Shown here piece by piece: positions 1 through 8,982 of a stretch of 46,791 nucleotides of DNA (position 1 is the stretch's first letter; the number at the start of each line of letters is the position of its first letter). The DNA lies in NCBI GenBank assembly GCA_031277925.1, contig JAITLJ010000144.1, forward strand, positions 1-46,791. The letters run 5' to 3'. The notes under the pieces are model-generated. The model saw only the letters and a list, made by a program, of their open reading frames with translations. It did not search any database and had not been told where the DNA came from. The position numbers were made by a program, and so were the translations under genes. This stretch comes from Prevotellaceae bacterium. Its GTDB lineage: Bacteria; Bacteroidota; Bacteroidia; Bacteroidales; UBA932.

Positions 1-30
1 ATAAAAATACCGAGTTTTATACAGATACAG

Positions 31-498
31 GCAGAAATTCGGCAAAATACGAACTTGTTTCTTTATCTTCTTTTGTCTTGATACAAAAGAAGCAAAAAAT
101 CAAGGCTTGCGTTGCCTTCGGCGAACTCGTAAACTCGGTTCTCGGCGACCCGCTAAGCGGCTCGATTGCTAACAGAATAATGTCTCTCTGCGTTCGACGG
201 AATTCTGTTTTAACGCAATCTTCGCCGAAGCGGGTACCCCGCCTGCGAAGTCTATGCCGATCTTTATTGCTATTCATCTTTTGTATTGAATTTGGCTGTA
301 CTTTTCTAATAATCAACATGCAGAAAATTTATTAGAACGTAGAGCAGGCGGCGTTCCCTCAGGTCACAAGCCTAAATCGGAGTTACCGTATAGCGTCGGC
401 TGCTCTTGACTTTTTAGTTACTTTTGTGTCAAGACAAAAGTAACATAAAGAAATAATTGTCCGAATTTTTTAATGTTTTAGCTTTGTCCTTTTTTTAT
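31..498. repeat. Dispersed repeat region with GC-rich core and hairpin
   Basis: This is a gene-free stretch. Bases 35-54 and the following CTTTATCTTCTTTTGTCTTG block recur at 26942-26991 and, inverted, near 36369-36437. The middle (about 105-250 and 340-410) is visibly more GC-rich than the surroundings. Near its right end lies a perfect hairpin with 11-bp arms GTTACTTTTGT (417-427) and ACAAAAGTAAC (434-444), and a weaker relative, CTTTTGT...ACAAAAG, sits near 70-90. The short ORFs here (17-319 minus, 78-335 plus) overlap each other on opposite strands, have no recognisable family and lie inside the repeat, so I do not call them genes. The element type is unknown; it carries no transposase. 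Confidence 0.6.
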
Positions 499-587
499 AC
501 TAACCCGCCATCAAACTGTAATTTATACAAATTGAATATCAATAAAATATCTTTACAGTTCAGGGTATTTTGATGCCGTTTTGGTAT
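499..587 (-). repeat. Inverted copy of the 86-bp repeat found at 13.7 kb
   Basis: Read in reverse complement, this stretch matches the tandem unit at 13678-13849. Shared pieces include CCATCAAACTGTAATTTATA, AATTGAATATCA and the end TGCCGTTTTGGTA, with a less conserved centre. It continues into a TTCGTAAGGAGCAACTATTT motif (about 588-608), related to motifs near 24405, 25409 and 27228. No coding potential is seen from here to the ompH terminator. Confidence 0.6.
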
Positions 588-690
588 TATTCGTAAGGAG
601 CAACTATTTCACAATTTATAAGGAATGACTATATAAACTACCGTTTGATGGCGTTTTGGTACAAAACAGCCTTAAAATTCGCAATAGAAA

Positions 691-719
691 CAAAAAGACG
701 TTACAATATGTAACGTCTT
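691..719 (-). terminator. Rho-independent terminator of the ompH/bamA operon
   Basis: Perfect 11-bp arms AAGACGTTACA (695-705) and TGTAACGTCTT (709-719) enclose a 3-nt loop. On the minus strand the stem is followed by TTTTTG. It lies about 34 bp past the stop codon of the last leftward ompH gene. Confidence 0.8.
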
Positions 720-752
720 GAAATAATAAATTTATTTTTTAGATGGACAAAA

Positions 753-1262
753 TCAATTTATTCCTAACTCTTTCTTTACTGCGGATAAAATATTTGTACT
801 TTGCGTTTCATCAACATAATGAACGGCTGTGGATTCAAATACATAAACATATCCGCCGGCTTGGGCTATTTTGTTTATTGCATCGCTTGCTTTTTTCAAT
901 ACGGGCGTAAACAGTTCGTCCTGTTTTTTTGTAAACAATTCTTCGGCTGATGTGTTCTGTTCCTGAAGGCGTCTTTGTATGTTTACTATTTCCTGCGATT
1001 TTACTTCTCTTTTTTCGGTTGTCCATGTGTCGCTGTCTTTTTGAAATTCTGCAAGTTTTCTATTGTATTCAACTTGAATTTCTTCTATGGTTGCAACCAA
1101 TTCTTTGTTGTAGGCGTTTAATTTTTCTTGTGCTGTTTTAAAATCGGGCATTGATTGAATAAGTTCGGTGCGATTTATGTGTGCAAATTTTTGTTGAGCA
1201 AACGTATCGTTTACAAGCATTGCCAATGCAATGACAAATACTGTTTTAAGTAATTTTTTCAT
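753..1262 (-). CDS. OmpH/Skp-family periplasmic chaperone (second copy)
   Basis: Predicted Skp/OmpH periplasmic chaperone, the family that holds unfolded outer-membrane proteins on their way to the BAM complex. I start at the ATG encoding MKKLLKTVF, 12 codons inside the track ORF, because this gives a clean signal peptide (hydrophobic core, then TFAQ). The mature part begins with KFAHINRTELIQSMPDF, typical of the family, followed by a long charged coiled-coil region (roughly residues 35-110) and a C-terminal half with AGGYVYVFE, the conserved Skp beta-strand. At 169 residues it has the usual length. It follows a paralogous ompH by 48 bp and ends just before a terminator, so it is probably the last gene of the bamA transcript. 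Tandem ompH genes downstream of bamA are common in Bacteroidales. Confidence 0.9.
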   Translation of the reverse strand: MKKLLKTVFVIALAMLVNDTFAQQKFAHINRTELIQSMPDFKTAQEKLNAYNKELVATIEEIQVEYNRKLAEFQKDSDTWTTEKREVKSQEIVNIQRRLQEQNTSAEELFTKKQDELFTPVLKKASDAINKIAQAGGYVYVFESTAVHYVDETQSTNILSAVKKELGIN

Positions 1263-1310
1263 ACTGTATTTATTTTTAATTTTTATTTGAAAATGCAAAA
1301 GTAATAAATT

Positions 1311-1826
1311 TTATTGTTTATATCCTAATTTTTCAAGAATTTTATCGCTGACGTCATAACGCGAGTTTACATAAATCATTGATGCGTTGTTTGCCAAATC
1401 GAAAATTGTGGCATATCCTCCATCATCGGCAAAGTTTTTTATTGCATTAAAAATTCGTTCTTGAATCGGTTTCAGCAATGCTTCGCGTTTTTTTGTCAAT
1501 TCGCCATCTGGAGCAAAATATTTCTGCTGCAAGGCTTTCACCGCTTTTTCCTTTGAGATGATTTCGTCTTCGCGTTTTTTCTTCATTGCGTCTGTTAGCA
1601 ATGCTTTTTCGGCTTGATATGTTTTATACATTTCATCTACGTTTCTGTATCCATCTTCAACTTCTTTTTGGTATTGAGCCGAAGCTTTTTCCATTTGCTC
1701 CTGCGCCGACTTGTAATTTGGAATTTTTTCCAAAATATATTCTGTATCAACGCATGCATATTTTTGAGCAAATGTCAGTGATGATAACATCATCAATCCT
1801 GCTGATATTAAAATAATTTTTTTCAT
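1311..1826 (-). CDS. OmpH/Skp-family periplasmic chaperone (first copy)
   Basis: Second member of the Skp/OmpH family, 171 residues. The N-terminus MKKIILISAGLMMLSSLTFAQ is a signal peptide and the mature protein opens with KYACVDTEYILEKIPNYKSA, the family's N-terminal strand and helix. A heptad-rich Lys/Glu coiled coil spans about residues 45-110, and the C-terminal part has DDGGYATIFD, matching the conserved GGY segment of the paralogue downstream. It lies 41 bp after the bamA stop, so co-expression with bamA is likely. The two copies differ clearly in sequence, so this is an old duplication. Whether they form mixed trimers cannot be seen from sequence. Confidence 0.9.
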   Translation of the reverse strand: MKKIILISAGLMMLSSLTFAQKYACVDTEYILEKIPNYKSAQEQMEKASAQYQKEVEDGYRNVDEMYKTYQAEKALLTDAMKKKREDEIISKEKAVKALQQKYFAPDGELTKKREALLKPIQERIFNAIKNFADDGGYATIFDLANNASMIYVNSRYDVSDKILEKLGYKQ

Positions 1827-1867
1827 AATCTGTATTTTTTTTATTATATAATTTGTGTTTATACTTA

Positions 1868-4381
1868 TTAATCAATTATCGTGCCAATTGAGAAATGGAA
1901 TCTTCCACCGCCTGCGCCATCGGCGTTTTTTACCTTGTCTAATCCGTAGCCCCAGTCAATGCCAAGAATACCTACAATAGGCAAATACAGTCGCAAGCCT
2001 ATACCTACAGAACGTTTAAGCGAGAAAGGATTGAAATCTTGAATCTTGTACCATGAATTTCCTGCTTCAAAAAATGCGAGCGCATAAATACTCGAACTTG
2101 GTTCAAGTATTATGGGATAACGGAGTTCAACAGTGAATTTGGAATAAATATTTGCGGTATTTACGCCGTTTTTCTCTGGTGAAAGCGAATTGTTTTCGTA
2201 TCCGCGCAAACCAACAATTTCCTGTCCATAACGCGTATATCCGCTCATGCCGTCGCCGCCGAGAACATATCCTTCAAATGGCGAATATCCCCATGCTTGG
2301 TTATAATATCCTAAAACGCCAAATTTTGTTTTTGTATGCAAAACTAATTTTTTTGCTGATGACAGCGATGTATATGTTGCAAATCTGAACGTCCATTTAT
2401 GATATTCTATCCATTTGTAACGTTCTGCATCCGATATTTTTGAATAATCCTTATTGCTGCCGAGCAACGAATAGGGTGGCGTGAGCTGTAATCCTATCGA
2501 AAATTCCGAACCTTGACGCGGATAAAATTGCTGGTCGATTGATATGCGCGACAGAGTTAATCCGAAACTCAAATTGTTTGAAGCGCCGTCTGAAAATGTA
2601 AAATAGCTTGCCCAGTCGTGCAAAGTGTATCGCTGATACGATAAATCGCCGCGCAGCATAAAATTATTGTCGGGCCATTTCAATCGTTTTCCCAGTCCTA
2701 TTGATATCCCGAGAACGCTCATCCACTGGTCGGAGTCGCCAAACCAGTACGAGGCGTTGGATTCGTGAGCGAAATATGTAGAAAATGAAAATGTATTCGG
2801 TTTCTTTTTGCCAAACCATGGGTCCATAAAACTCAAACTGAATGTATTATAATATGTGCCGTTTGATTGTCCGCGAAGCGAAAGCGTTTGTCCTTCGCCA
2901 GATGGCACCGGTCGCCATGCGCCTTTTTTGAAAAGGCGCGACATTGCAAAGTTATTGAATGTTACGCCGACAGAACCAACAAACATTCCGCTTCCCCAGC
3001 CGCCCGAAAGCTCGAGCTGGTCGTTAGAAACTTCTTCGAGATTATAAGCAATGTCCACTGTTGAATTTGCTCTGTCGGGCACAACGCTTATGCCTTCGGG
3101 TTTGTTGAACGCTTCGGGGTTGAAATATCCTGATGTTCCCAAACGGCGTATTGATTCGACAATAGCCGTTTTACTGAAAAGTTCGCCGGGCTTTGTATAA
3201 AGTTCGCGCCGTACAACTTCTTCATCTGTTTTGTTGTTTCCGTTGATTGTTATTCTGTTGAAACGCGCCTGATCGTATTCTAATATTCTCATTTCCAAAT
3301 CTATTGAATCTCCTTCAATATTTATTTCTACAGGGTCGAGATAAAAAAACATATAACCCATGTCATTGTATTGAGTTGATACGGAAAGATCATCTTCAAA
3401 CAGCATTTTATTTAGCGTTGATTTGTCATATACATCTCCTTTCTTAAATCCGAGGGTTGCGTTCAAGTGTTCTTCGGGCAATACGGAATTTCCTACCCAT
3501 GTTATATTACGTACAAAATATTGTTTGCCTTCTTCGATCTTTATATCTACGTTTATAAATTTATTGTCGAGAGCATATATTGTGTCCGAAACAATTTTGG
3601 CATCGCGATAGCCTTTTTTATTGTAATATGTGATTATGTTATCCAAATCTTCGTCATATTTTTCTTGAATGTATTTTCCTGAGCGAAAAAGGCTTTTGCG
3701 TTTCGTTTTTTTCATTGTCTTGCGCAGTTTTCTGTCGGAGATGTCGGAATTTCCGTTAAAATTCAGGTTTTTGATTTTTACTTTAAGGTTTTTGTTTATC
3801 ACAAAGGTCAGTGTTGCCGCGTTTTTCACTGTTGTATCGGCACGTTGTATTGCAGAAACTTCGGCATTAAGAAATCCTTTATCGGCAAAGTACATTTTTA
3901 TTAAGCGTTTTGAATTTTCTATCATAAATTCCGAAACTTCCGAGCCTCTGCGAAGTTTAAGTTTTTCGGCAAGGTCGGTTTTATTGCTTTTGCTTATTTT
4001 TGTTCCCGAGCTGCCAACAAATTCCCATTTTGCAAGTCGCGGATTTTCTTGAAGATTTATATCCAGCCAGATTTTATCGTCTTCTATTTTTGTATAGCGC
4101 AGTTCTACTTTAGAAAAATAGCGGTTCAGCCATAATTTTTTCACCAAAAACGACAAGTCTTCGCTTGGCACGGTAATTGTGTCGCCAACGGCAAATCCTG
4201 ATATGGAAAGGATTTGATTTGGGTCAAGAAATTGTAATCCCGAAACTTTCAGTTCCTGTATGACGTATTGTTTGGGATTATTGTAACTTGCTTCTATTGT
4301 ATTTATAGCATCTTGCCCAAGCAAAATATTGCCTGTAAAAAACAGAATAGCGAGTAATTTGAGAGTTAACAGTTTTTTCAT
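1868..4381 (-). CDS. bamA: BamA, outer-membrane protein assembly factor
   Basis: Core subunit of the BAM machine that inserts beta-barrel proteins into the outer membrane. The track ORF starts inside uppS. The ATG at 4381 gives MKKLLTLKLLAILFFTGNILLGQ, a good signal peptide, and sits 4 bp after the uppS stop, so I use it (837 residues). After the signal come repeated POTRA domains (roughly residues 35-440, including VKIKNLNFNGNSDISDRKL and FNRITINGNNKTDEEVV), then a C-terminal barrel. The barrel holds LRGYEN, matching the conserved RGF/RGY motif of loop 6, and ends in an aromatic-rich strand. The length is normal for Bacteroidales. The order uppS-bamA-ompH-ompH suggests one envelope-biogenesis operon. 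Confidence 0.96.
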   Translation of the reverse strand: MKKLLTLKLLAILFFTGNILLGQDAINTIEASYNNPKQYVIQELKVSGLQFLDPNQILSISGFAVGDTITVPSEDLSFLVKKLWLNRYFSKVELRYTKIEDDKIWLDINLQENPRLAKWEFVGSSGTKISKSNKTDLAEKLKLRRGSEVSEFMIENSKRLIKMYFADKGFLNAEVSAIQRADTTVKNAATLTFVINKNLKVKIKNLNFNGNSDISDRKLRKTMKKTKRKSLFRSGKYIQEKYDEDLDNIITYYNKKGYRDAKIVSDTIYALDNKFINVDIKIEEGKQYFVRNITWVGNSVLPEEHLNATLGFKKGDVYDKSTLNKMLFEDDLSVSTQYNDMGYMFFYLDPVEINIEGDSIDLEMRILEYDQARFNRITINGNNKTDEEVVRRELYTKPGELFSKTAIVESIRRLGTSGYFNPEAFNKPEGISVVPDRANSTVDIAYNLEEVSNDQLELSGGWGSGMFVGSVGVTFNNFAMSRLFKKGAWRPVPSGEGQTLSLRGQSNGTYYNTFSLSFMDPWFGKKKPNTFSFSTYFAHESNASYWFGDSDQWMSVLGISIGLGKRLKWPDNNFMLRGDLSYQRYTLHDWASYFTFSDGASNNLSFGLTLSRISIDQQFYPRQGSEFSIGLQLTPPYSLLGSNKDYSKISDAERYKWIEYHKWTFRFATYTSLSSAKKLVLHTKTKFGVLGYYNQAWGYSPFEGYVLGGDGMSGYTRYGQEIVGLRGYENNSLSPEKNGVNTANIYSKFTVELRYPIILEPSSSIYALAFFEAGNSWYKIQDFNPFSLKRSVGIGLRLYLPIVGILGIDWGYGLDKVKNADGAGGGRFHFSIGTIID

Positions 4382-4385
4382 TTTA

Positions 4386-5138
4386 TTAATCTGTATTTTG
4401 TTCGTATTTTTTAATTTGTTCGCTTGTTTTGCCAAATCTTCGTTCACGTTGCTGATAATCATAAATTGCATCAAACAGATGTTGCTTGCGAAAATCGGGC
4501 CACAATGTTTCGGTAAAATAAAATTCGCTGTAAGCAGCCTGCCACAGCAAAAAATTGCTTATACGTTTTTCGCCGCTGGTGCGAATTATCAGTTCGGGAT
4601 CGGGCATATCTTTTGTATAAAGTTTTGATGAAATCAACGTTTCGCTTATTTCATTCGTTTGCATTTTTTTGTCGATAATCTCTTGTACACAGCATTTTAC
4701 ACATTCAATAAATTCTTCGCGCGAGCCGTAATTAAGCGCAAGCGTTAGCGTCAAACCTGTATTTTCGGCTGTAAATATAGTTGCTTTTTTTAATTTTTCC
4801 TGAACTTTGCCGTTCATTTTTGCAATATTGCCTATTGTATTGAGTCGTATTCGGTTTTTATTCAATTCGGGAACTTCCTTTTCTATTGCCGAAACGAGTA
4901 TATTCATCAATTCGTCAATTTCGTCTTGCGGGCGGTTCCAGTTTTCGGTTGAGAAAGTGAAAAGAGTTAAAAATTTTATTCCTATTTCGTTAGCGCCTTC
5001 AACGGTAGAGCGAACAGATGTTAATGCATGACGATGACCGAAAATTCGTTTCAACCCTTGCTGCCGCGCCCAGCGTCCATTGCCATCCATAATTATGGCA
5101 ACATGTTTGGGAACTTTATTTTTATCAAGTCGATACAT
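4386..5138 (-). CDS. uppS: Isoprenyl transferase (undecaprenyl diphosphate synthase)
   Basis: Cytosolic cis-prenyltransferase that extends farnesyl diphosphate with isopentenyl units to make the C55 lipid carrier for peptidoglycan and O-antigen. The diagnostic HVAIIMDGNGRWA motif is at residues 12-24 with the catalytic Asp at 18. FGHRHAL, FTFSTENWNRP and the distal LIIRTSGEKRISNFLLWQ block all follow in the usual order. The 250 residues match the family, and MYRLDKNKVPKH is a normal start. The gene begins 2 bp after the DUF6089 stop and ends 4 bp before bamA, so the three are surely co-transcribed. Confidence 0.97.
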   Translation of the reverse strand: MYRLDKNKVPKHVAIIMDGNGRWARQQGLKRIFGHRHALTSVRSTVEGANEIGIKFLTLFTFSTENWNRPQDEIDELMNILVSAIEKEVPELNKNRIRLNTIGNIAKMNGKVQEKLKKATIFTAENTGLTLTLALNYGSREEFIECVKCCVQEIIDKKMQTNEISETLISSKLYTKDMPDPELIIRTSGEKRISNFLLWQAAYSEFYFTETLWPDFRKQHLFDAIYDYQQRERRFGKTSEQIKKYEQNTD

Positions 5139-5140
5139 TT

Positions 5141-5977
5141 TTACAATTCTTTATTAAATCCTTTATATTGACGTTTTTTTGTGCTTTTATTTGTTTTGTA
5201 CGCTGCGCAGGGCATTTTATCAACAAATCGGTAACTCACTGTCAGTAAAATTGTTGAAACCCAATCTTTGTTGAATATGTTAAACGAAGAGTTGAGGTTT
5301 CGGTTTATATAATAATCTATTTTGTCGGAATTGGTTTTATGAAATACACATTCTACGCCTATTGTCCATTGGTGTGCAGGCGAAAACTTAAACCCGAATC
5401 CCATTGGCAAAATAACGCTCGATGCTGTTTTTGTCGAATCGTATAACATTGGATACATTGCCGTTGCGTTGTTCAAGTAAGGTTGGTTATTGATTTTATT
5501 TTTATCGAAATATGTATATCCTGCTCCTATCATTAAAAAAGGAGTAAAAATTTGTTTTCGTTTTGGGTCAACAGACGAATAAGGGAAAAAATTAAATTCG
5601 GCAAAAGCATCCATATTGTAAAAATTACGTTTAAATGCTAAATTTACTCCTTGCGGAAATCCTTGCAATCCTCCGTCATATTTGCGTGAATCGCCTTTTA
5701 CAATTCCAAATGAAGCTTGAATTCTGATGTTTATATATTTTGTAAAATTATGTCGGTAAAACAATCCGCCTGTCGGGCTAATCATATATGGAACAAAACT
5801 TTCGTTGAAATCGCCGATATAATATGAAATTCCGCCGGCTATGCCTATTTCGCTTTTGTGAACGGGAGTAAGTAACTCATTGCTTTCCTGCGAAAACGTG
5901 GAAACGCAAAATGTTGATAATATTATAGATGTATATATTTTTATTGTTGCTGTCAATTTTTCTAATCTTTTAGTCAA
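5141..5977 (-). CDS. DUF6089-type outer-membrane beta-barrel protein
   Basis: Small predicted beta-barrel protein of unknown function, 278 residues. The N-terminal hydrophobic stretch (about residues 10-29, ending STFSQ) reads as a signal peptide. The mature part has alternating polar/aromatic strands, GIAGGISYYIGDFN near the start and FTPFLMIGAGYTYFD in the middle, as in the DUF6089 family. Its position between nadK and uppS-bamA is a recurrent Bacteroidales arrangement and is the best support for the family call. The C-terminus is a basic, probably disordered tail rather than a typical barrel end. A TACCTTTG element just upstream may start a transcript running through uppS, bamA and the ompH pair. 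Confidence 0.8.
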   Translation of the reverse strand: MTKRLEKLTATIKIYTSIILSTFCVSTFSQESNELLTPVHKSEIGIAGGISYYIGDFNESFVPYMISPTGGLFYRHNFTKYINIRIQASFGIVKGDSRKYDGGLQGFPQGVNLAFKRNFYNMDAFAEFNFFPYSSVDPKRKQIFTPFLMIGAGYTYFDKNKINNQPYLNNATAMYPMLYDSTKTASSVILPMGFGFKFSPAHQWTIGVECVFHKTNSDKIDYYINRNLNSSFNIFNKDWVSTILLTVSYRFVDKMPCAAYKTNKSTKKRQYKGFNKEL

Positions 5978-5993
5978 AGTGTAAATAAAATTG

Positions 5994-6001
5994 CAAAGGT
6001 A
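5994..6001 (-). promoter_or_regulatory. -7 promoter element before DUF6089-uppS-bamA
   Basis: On the minus strand this reads TACCTTTG, an exact match to the Bacteroidetes TAnnTTTG -7 box, 16 bp before the DUF6089 start. No clear TTTG -33 element lies 19-21 bp further upstream. It falls in the short gap after nadK, so the envelope operon may have its own promoter. Confidence 0.5.
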
Positions 6002-6010
6002 ATATTTATT

Positions 6011-6919
6011 TTATGTTTTGTCATTATCAGAGTGTTGATAAACGTTAATATCATTACGAATGTCATATCCCCACATCAATTTATTTCTAAGCGTTTTGTA
6101 AAAATTCACGCTGTCGGGTTTTATAATATTTATTTTATACTTTGATTTTTTCACTGAAAATTCCATTTCCGGTTCTACTTCAAACATTTCGTTATCAACG
6201 GTTAACATGGCTTTTTCGCCGCGTGTCTGCAGTTTTATTTTTATTTCAATATCGTCAGATATTACAAACGGACGTATAGCAAGATTGTGAGGAGCAATGG
6301 GAGATATAACAAAATTTGATGCTGTTGGTACAATTATAGGACCTCCAACGCTCATCGAATATGCAGTTGAACCTGTTGGCGTTGCAATTATCAATCCATC
6401 AGACCAGTATTGCGATAAACGTTCGCCGCTTATTTCAACTGTTGTCGAAATAAGAGTAGACATCGTACGCTGCAAAGTAATTTCGTTAAGAGCACATGCT
6501 GAAATATTTTTTTTACCATGCGCCGTAACGTTTATCAACGAGCGGTGTTCGATTTCGTATTTATTATTCAAAATTTCGTCTAATACGAGTCGAAATTCAT
6601 CAACAGATACATTTGCTAAAAATCCTAACGAACCTGTGTTTACGCCAATCATGGGAATACCGGTTTTTCGTACAAAACGCGTAGCTTCCAAAAAGGTTCC
6701 ATCACCGCCAAGACTTACAAAGAAAGAAAAATCGGCGGTCAAATACTTTTCTTCCGAAAAAGTGGAATATTCGCAAAAACCGGATGTGTTTTTCGATAAG
6801 AATTTTGCAAACTTTTCGTAAAGAAAAATCTTACAGTCTTTGGTCTTCAACACATTCAATATCAACAAATAATTATCGATTGAGTTGATAATATTTCTTC
6901 CATAAACAGCTATTTTCAT
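6011..6919 (-). CDS. nadK: NAD kinase
   Basis: Phosphorylates NAD to NADP in the cytosol. The signature GGDGT is at residues 71-75, followed by the NTGSLGFLA loop near residue 95 and, further on, the [22 protein letters not shown] region (about 185-206), which lines the NAD site. The 302 residues and the start MKIAVYGRN fit the family. It is divergent from pdxJ and lies 33 bp upstream of DUF6089. No strong TAnnTTTG box was found immediately upstream on the minus strand. Confidence 0.96.
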   Translation of the reverse strand: MKIAVYGRNIINSIDNYLLILNVLKTKDCKIFLYEKFAKFLSKNTSGFCEYSTFSEEKYLTADFSFFVSLGGDGTFLEATRFVRKTGIPMIGVNTGSLGFLANVSVDEFRLVLDEILNNKYEIEHRSLINVTAHGKKNISACALNEITLQRTMSTLISTTVEISGERLSQYWSDGLIIATPTGSTAYSMSVGGPIIVPTASNFVISPIAPHNLAIRPFVISDDIEIKIKLQTRGEKAMLTVDNEMFEVEPEMEFSVKKSKYKINIIKPDSVNFYKTLRNKLMWGYDIRNDINVYQHSDNDKT

Positions 6920-6987
6920 AAATTTGAAATTTTCGGCAAGTTATATTTTTTTTTGTTACAAAAAACTTTTATTTCCATAATAAATAC

Positions 6988-6995
6988 TAATTTTG
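6988..6995 (+). promoter_or_regulatory. -7 promoter element of pdxJ
   Basis: TAATTTTG, matching TAnnTTTG, lies 26 bp before the pdxJ start codon in the nadK/pdxJ divergent gap. The nearest upstream TTG is about 32 bp away, further than the usual 19-21 bp, so the -33 half is weak. Confidence 0.45.
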
Positions 6996-7021
6996 TAAAC
7001 AAAAATATACAATTTAACATA

Positions 7022-7735
7022 ATGACAAAGTTAAGCGTTAATATAAATAAAATAGCAACTCTGCGGAATTCTCGCGGCGGGAACATTCCCGATGTGTTGC
7101 AGGCAGCCATAGATTGCCAGCGATTTGGCGCACAAGGCATAACCATTCATCCTCGTCCCGACGAGCGCCATATCAAATATTCGGATGTAAAAAATCTGAA
7201 ACCATTGATAATAACAGAATTTAACATCGAAGGAAATCCTGTTCCGAAATTTATTGATTTGGTACTTGAAGTTTGTCCCGATCAGGTTACCTTAGTGCCT
7301 GATACGCACAATCAAATAACTTCAAATGCAGGCTGGAATACACGAAAATACAAGGATTTTTTAAAAAACATTATTTCAATTTTTAAAAAACAGGGAATAC
7401 GAACATCCGTTTTTGTTGATACCGATTTGATTAATGTTTGCTATGCAGCCGAAACAGAAACCAACCGCATTGAACTGTACACCGAACCTTATGCAACAAA
7501 TTTTGCGGCAAATAAAGAAAATGCCATAAAACCCTTTGTCGCCGCAGCAGAAAAAGCAGCAGAACTTGGTTTGGAAATAAATGCAGGACACGATTTGAAC
7601 CTTGCTAACCTGCACTTTTTTTATAAAAACGTTCCTCATCTTTTTGAAGTTTCTATCGGTCATGCCATCATAAGCGATGCGCTGTATTTCGGGCTTGAAA
7701 ATACAATACAACTTTACTTGAAACAATTGAAGTGA
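7022..7735 (+). CDS. pdxJ: Pyridoxine 5'-phosphate synthase
   Basis: Condenses 1-deoxyxylulose 5-phosphate with 3-amino-2-oxopropyl phosphate, the ring-closing step of DXP-dependent vitamin B6 synthesis. I start at [20 protein letters not shown]. The 23 upstream codons of the track ORF run through the promoter region. Family features are the N-terminal [11 protein letters not shown] strand, [13 protein letters not shown] (about residues 43-55), PDQVTLVPD, and the C-terminal [11 protein letters not shown] and [11 protein letters not shown] motifs, which bind phosphate. The 237 residues are standard. The gene converges on rpiB with a 36-bp gap in which I see no clear terminator. Confidence 0.96.
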   Translation: MTKLSVNINKIATLRNSRGGNIPDVLQAAIDCQRFGAQGITIHPRPDERHIKYSDVKNLKPLIITEFNIEGNPVPKFIDLVLEVCPDQVTLVPDTHNQITSNAGWNTRKYKDFLKNIISIFKKQGIRTSVFVDTDLINVCYAAETETNRIELYTEPYATNFAANKENAIKPFVAAAEKAAELGLEINAGHDLNLANLHFFYKNVPHLFEVSIGHAIISDALYFGLENTIQLYLKQLK

Positions 7736-7771
7736 AATGTAGTCGGAAGGAAAGTTTTATTTATGAATATT

Positions 7772-8206
7772 TCATATTTTACACGGAATCTTATCAATGC
7801 GCTTTTGATGTCGTCCGCCTTCAAAGGCGGTTGACAGAAATTTTTCAACAATTCCTGCGGCTTCGGTTGCCGAAATAAATCGCGCAGGAAGCGAACATAT
7901 ATTTGCATCGTTGTGTTTTCGTGCAAGAACGGCAATTCCTTCGTTCCAGCAAAGCGCTGCGCGTATTTTTTGATGTTTGTTCAAAGTCATGTTTATACCG
8001 TTTCCCGAACCGCAAATTGCAATTCCGCAATCAACATCGCCGTTTTCGACTGCAAGCGCTAATGGATGCGCAAAATCGGCATAATCAACACTTTCGGTCG
8101 AATTTGTTCCAAAATCAACAATTGTTGTTCCATTTTTCCTTAACAGTTCTATCAAAAACATTTTCAGTTGATAACCTGCATGATCGGCAGCAATTCCTGT
8201 TTTCAT
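7772..8206 (-). CDS. rpiB: Ribose 5-phosphate isomerase B
   Basis: RpiB/LacA/LacB-family sugar-phosphate isomerase, interconverting ribose 5-phosphate and ribulose 5-phosphate in the pentose phosphate pathway. Characteristic pieces are GIAADHAGYQLK at the N-terminus, VDYADFAHPLA, the active-site loop DCGIAICGSGNGI with its catalytic cysteine (about residue 66), and ALCWNEGIAVLARKHNDANI with the conserved HNDAN. The 144 residues are typical. The gene is monocistronic and leftward, and an exact TATCTTTG box lies 19 bp upstream. Confidence 0.95.
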   Translation of the reverse strand: MKTGIAADHAGYQLKMFLIELLRKNGTTIVDFGTNSTESVDYADFAHPLALAVENGDVDCGIAICGSGNGINMTLNKHQKIRAALCWNEGIAVLARKHNDANICSLPARFISATEAAGIVEKFLSTAFEGGRHQKRIDKIPCKI

Positions 8207-8224
8207 TTTATATATTTTTTTTTA

Positions 8225-8232
8225 CAAAGATA
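8225..8232 (-). promoter_or_regulatory. -7 promoter element of rpiB
   Basis: The minus strand reads TATCTTTG, an exact TAnnTTTG box ending 19 bp before the rpiB ATG. No convincing -33 TTTG is visible. Confidence 0.5.
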
Positions 8233-8982
8233 CATGAAACCATCAATTTTACATCTATAATACATAAATTTTTTACATAAAATTTGCATTATTGTAAAAT
8301 AATATTATAACTTCTTCTATAATTTTACCGTATATTTTTATTCTTCTGTGTGTAATTCAAAAATTTCACATCTTTGCACACAAAAACTATATAGAATAAA
8401 AAATGTATTAATTCATTATATCTATTCATAACGGGATATTTTTACACTTTAATAAGGTTTTAAACGACATATAAAATACACGACCATCAAATTTTTATCT
8501 AAAAAATTTACTTTTACTGAAAATGCTTTTTCAAAAACTTATGTTTATAAAATGTTGAAAGCTTATTAAAAATTTGTTTAATTAAAAAGAATATAAATAA
8601 AATCTTTTTTTTTGATTTTAAAGCCTGTTGCATGTATATAAAAAATTTAAAAATAAAATTAATTTTTACCCTGAATTTTTATCAAAGTTTTCAACATAAA
8701 AAATGATCTTTTTTAATTAATTTTTATAAACAAATACCTTTTCAACATTTGTTTATTTTATAATATAAATGCATAAAACATAATATTTTATATATCTAAT
8801 TTTTGTTTATTATTTTTTTATAAGAAAAAAAGATGTATTTTCGTATAAATTTTCTGACAAAATAAACATTTTATATCTAACAATATCTGTTTTTTTTAAA
8901 AAAAAGATAAAAATAAAAAATATGAATTTAAATGGTATTGTTATTAAAAAAATATTGAAAAACTAATCAAAGGTAGTGAACT
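8233..8982. other. 750-bp extremely AT-rich gene-free region (possible oriC)
   Basis: No ORF of interest is present. Two hand-counted lines (8581-8640 and 8821-8880) have only 10 G/C in 60 bases each. TTTTCAACAT occurs at 8688-8697 and 8739-8748, and the inverted ATGTTGAAA at 8552-8560. These resemble, but do not match, DnaA boxes (TTATCCACA). Genes to the left run mostly leftward and those to the right mostly rightward. An origin or a large regulatory/structural region would both fit. No canonical DnaA box was seen and dnaA is not nearby. Confidence 0.35.

Noticed and set aside
17-335. Overlapping ORFs of 100 aa (minus) and 85 aa (plus) at the left edge
   Set aside because: They lie on opposite strands of the same repeat, have low-complexity or Arg/Ser-rich content and no family features or promoter.
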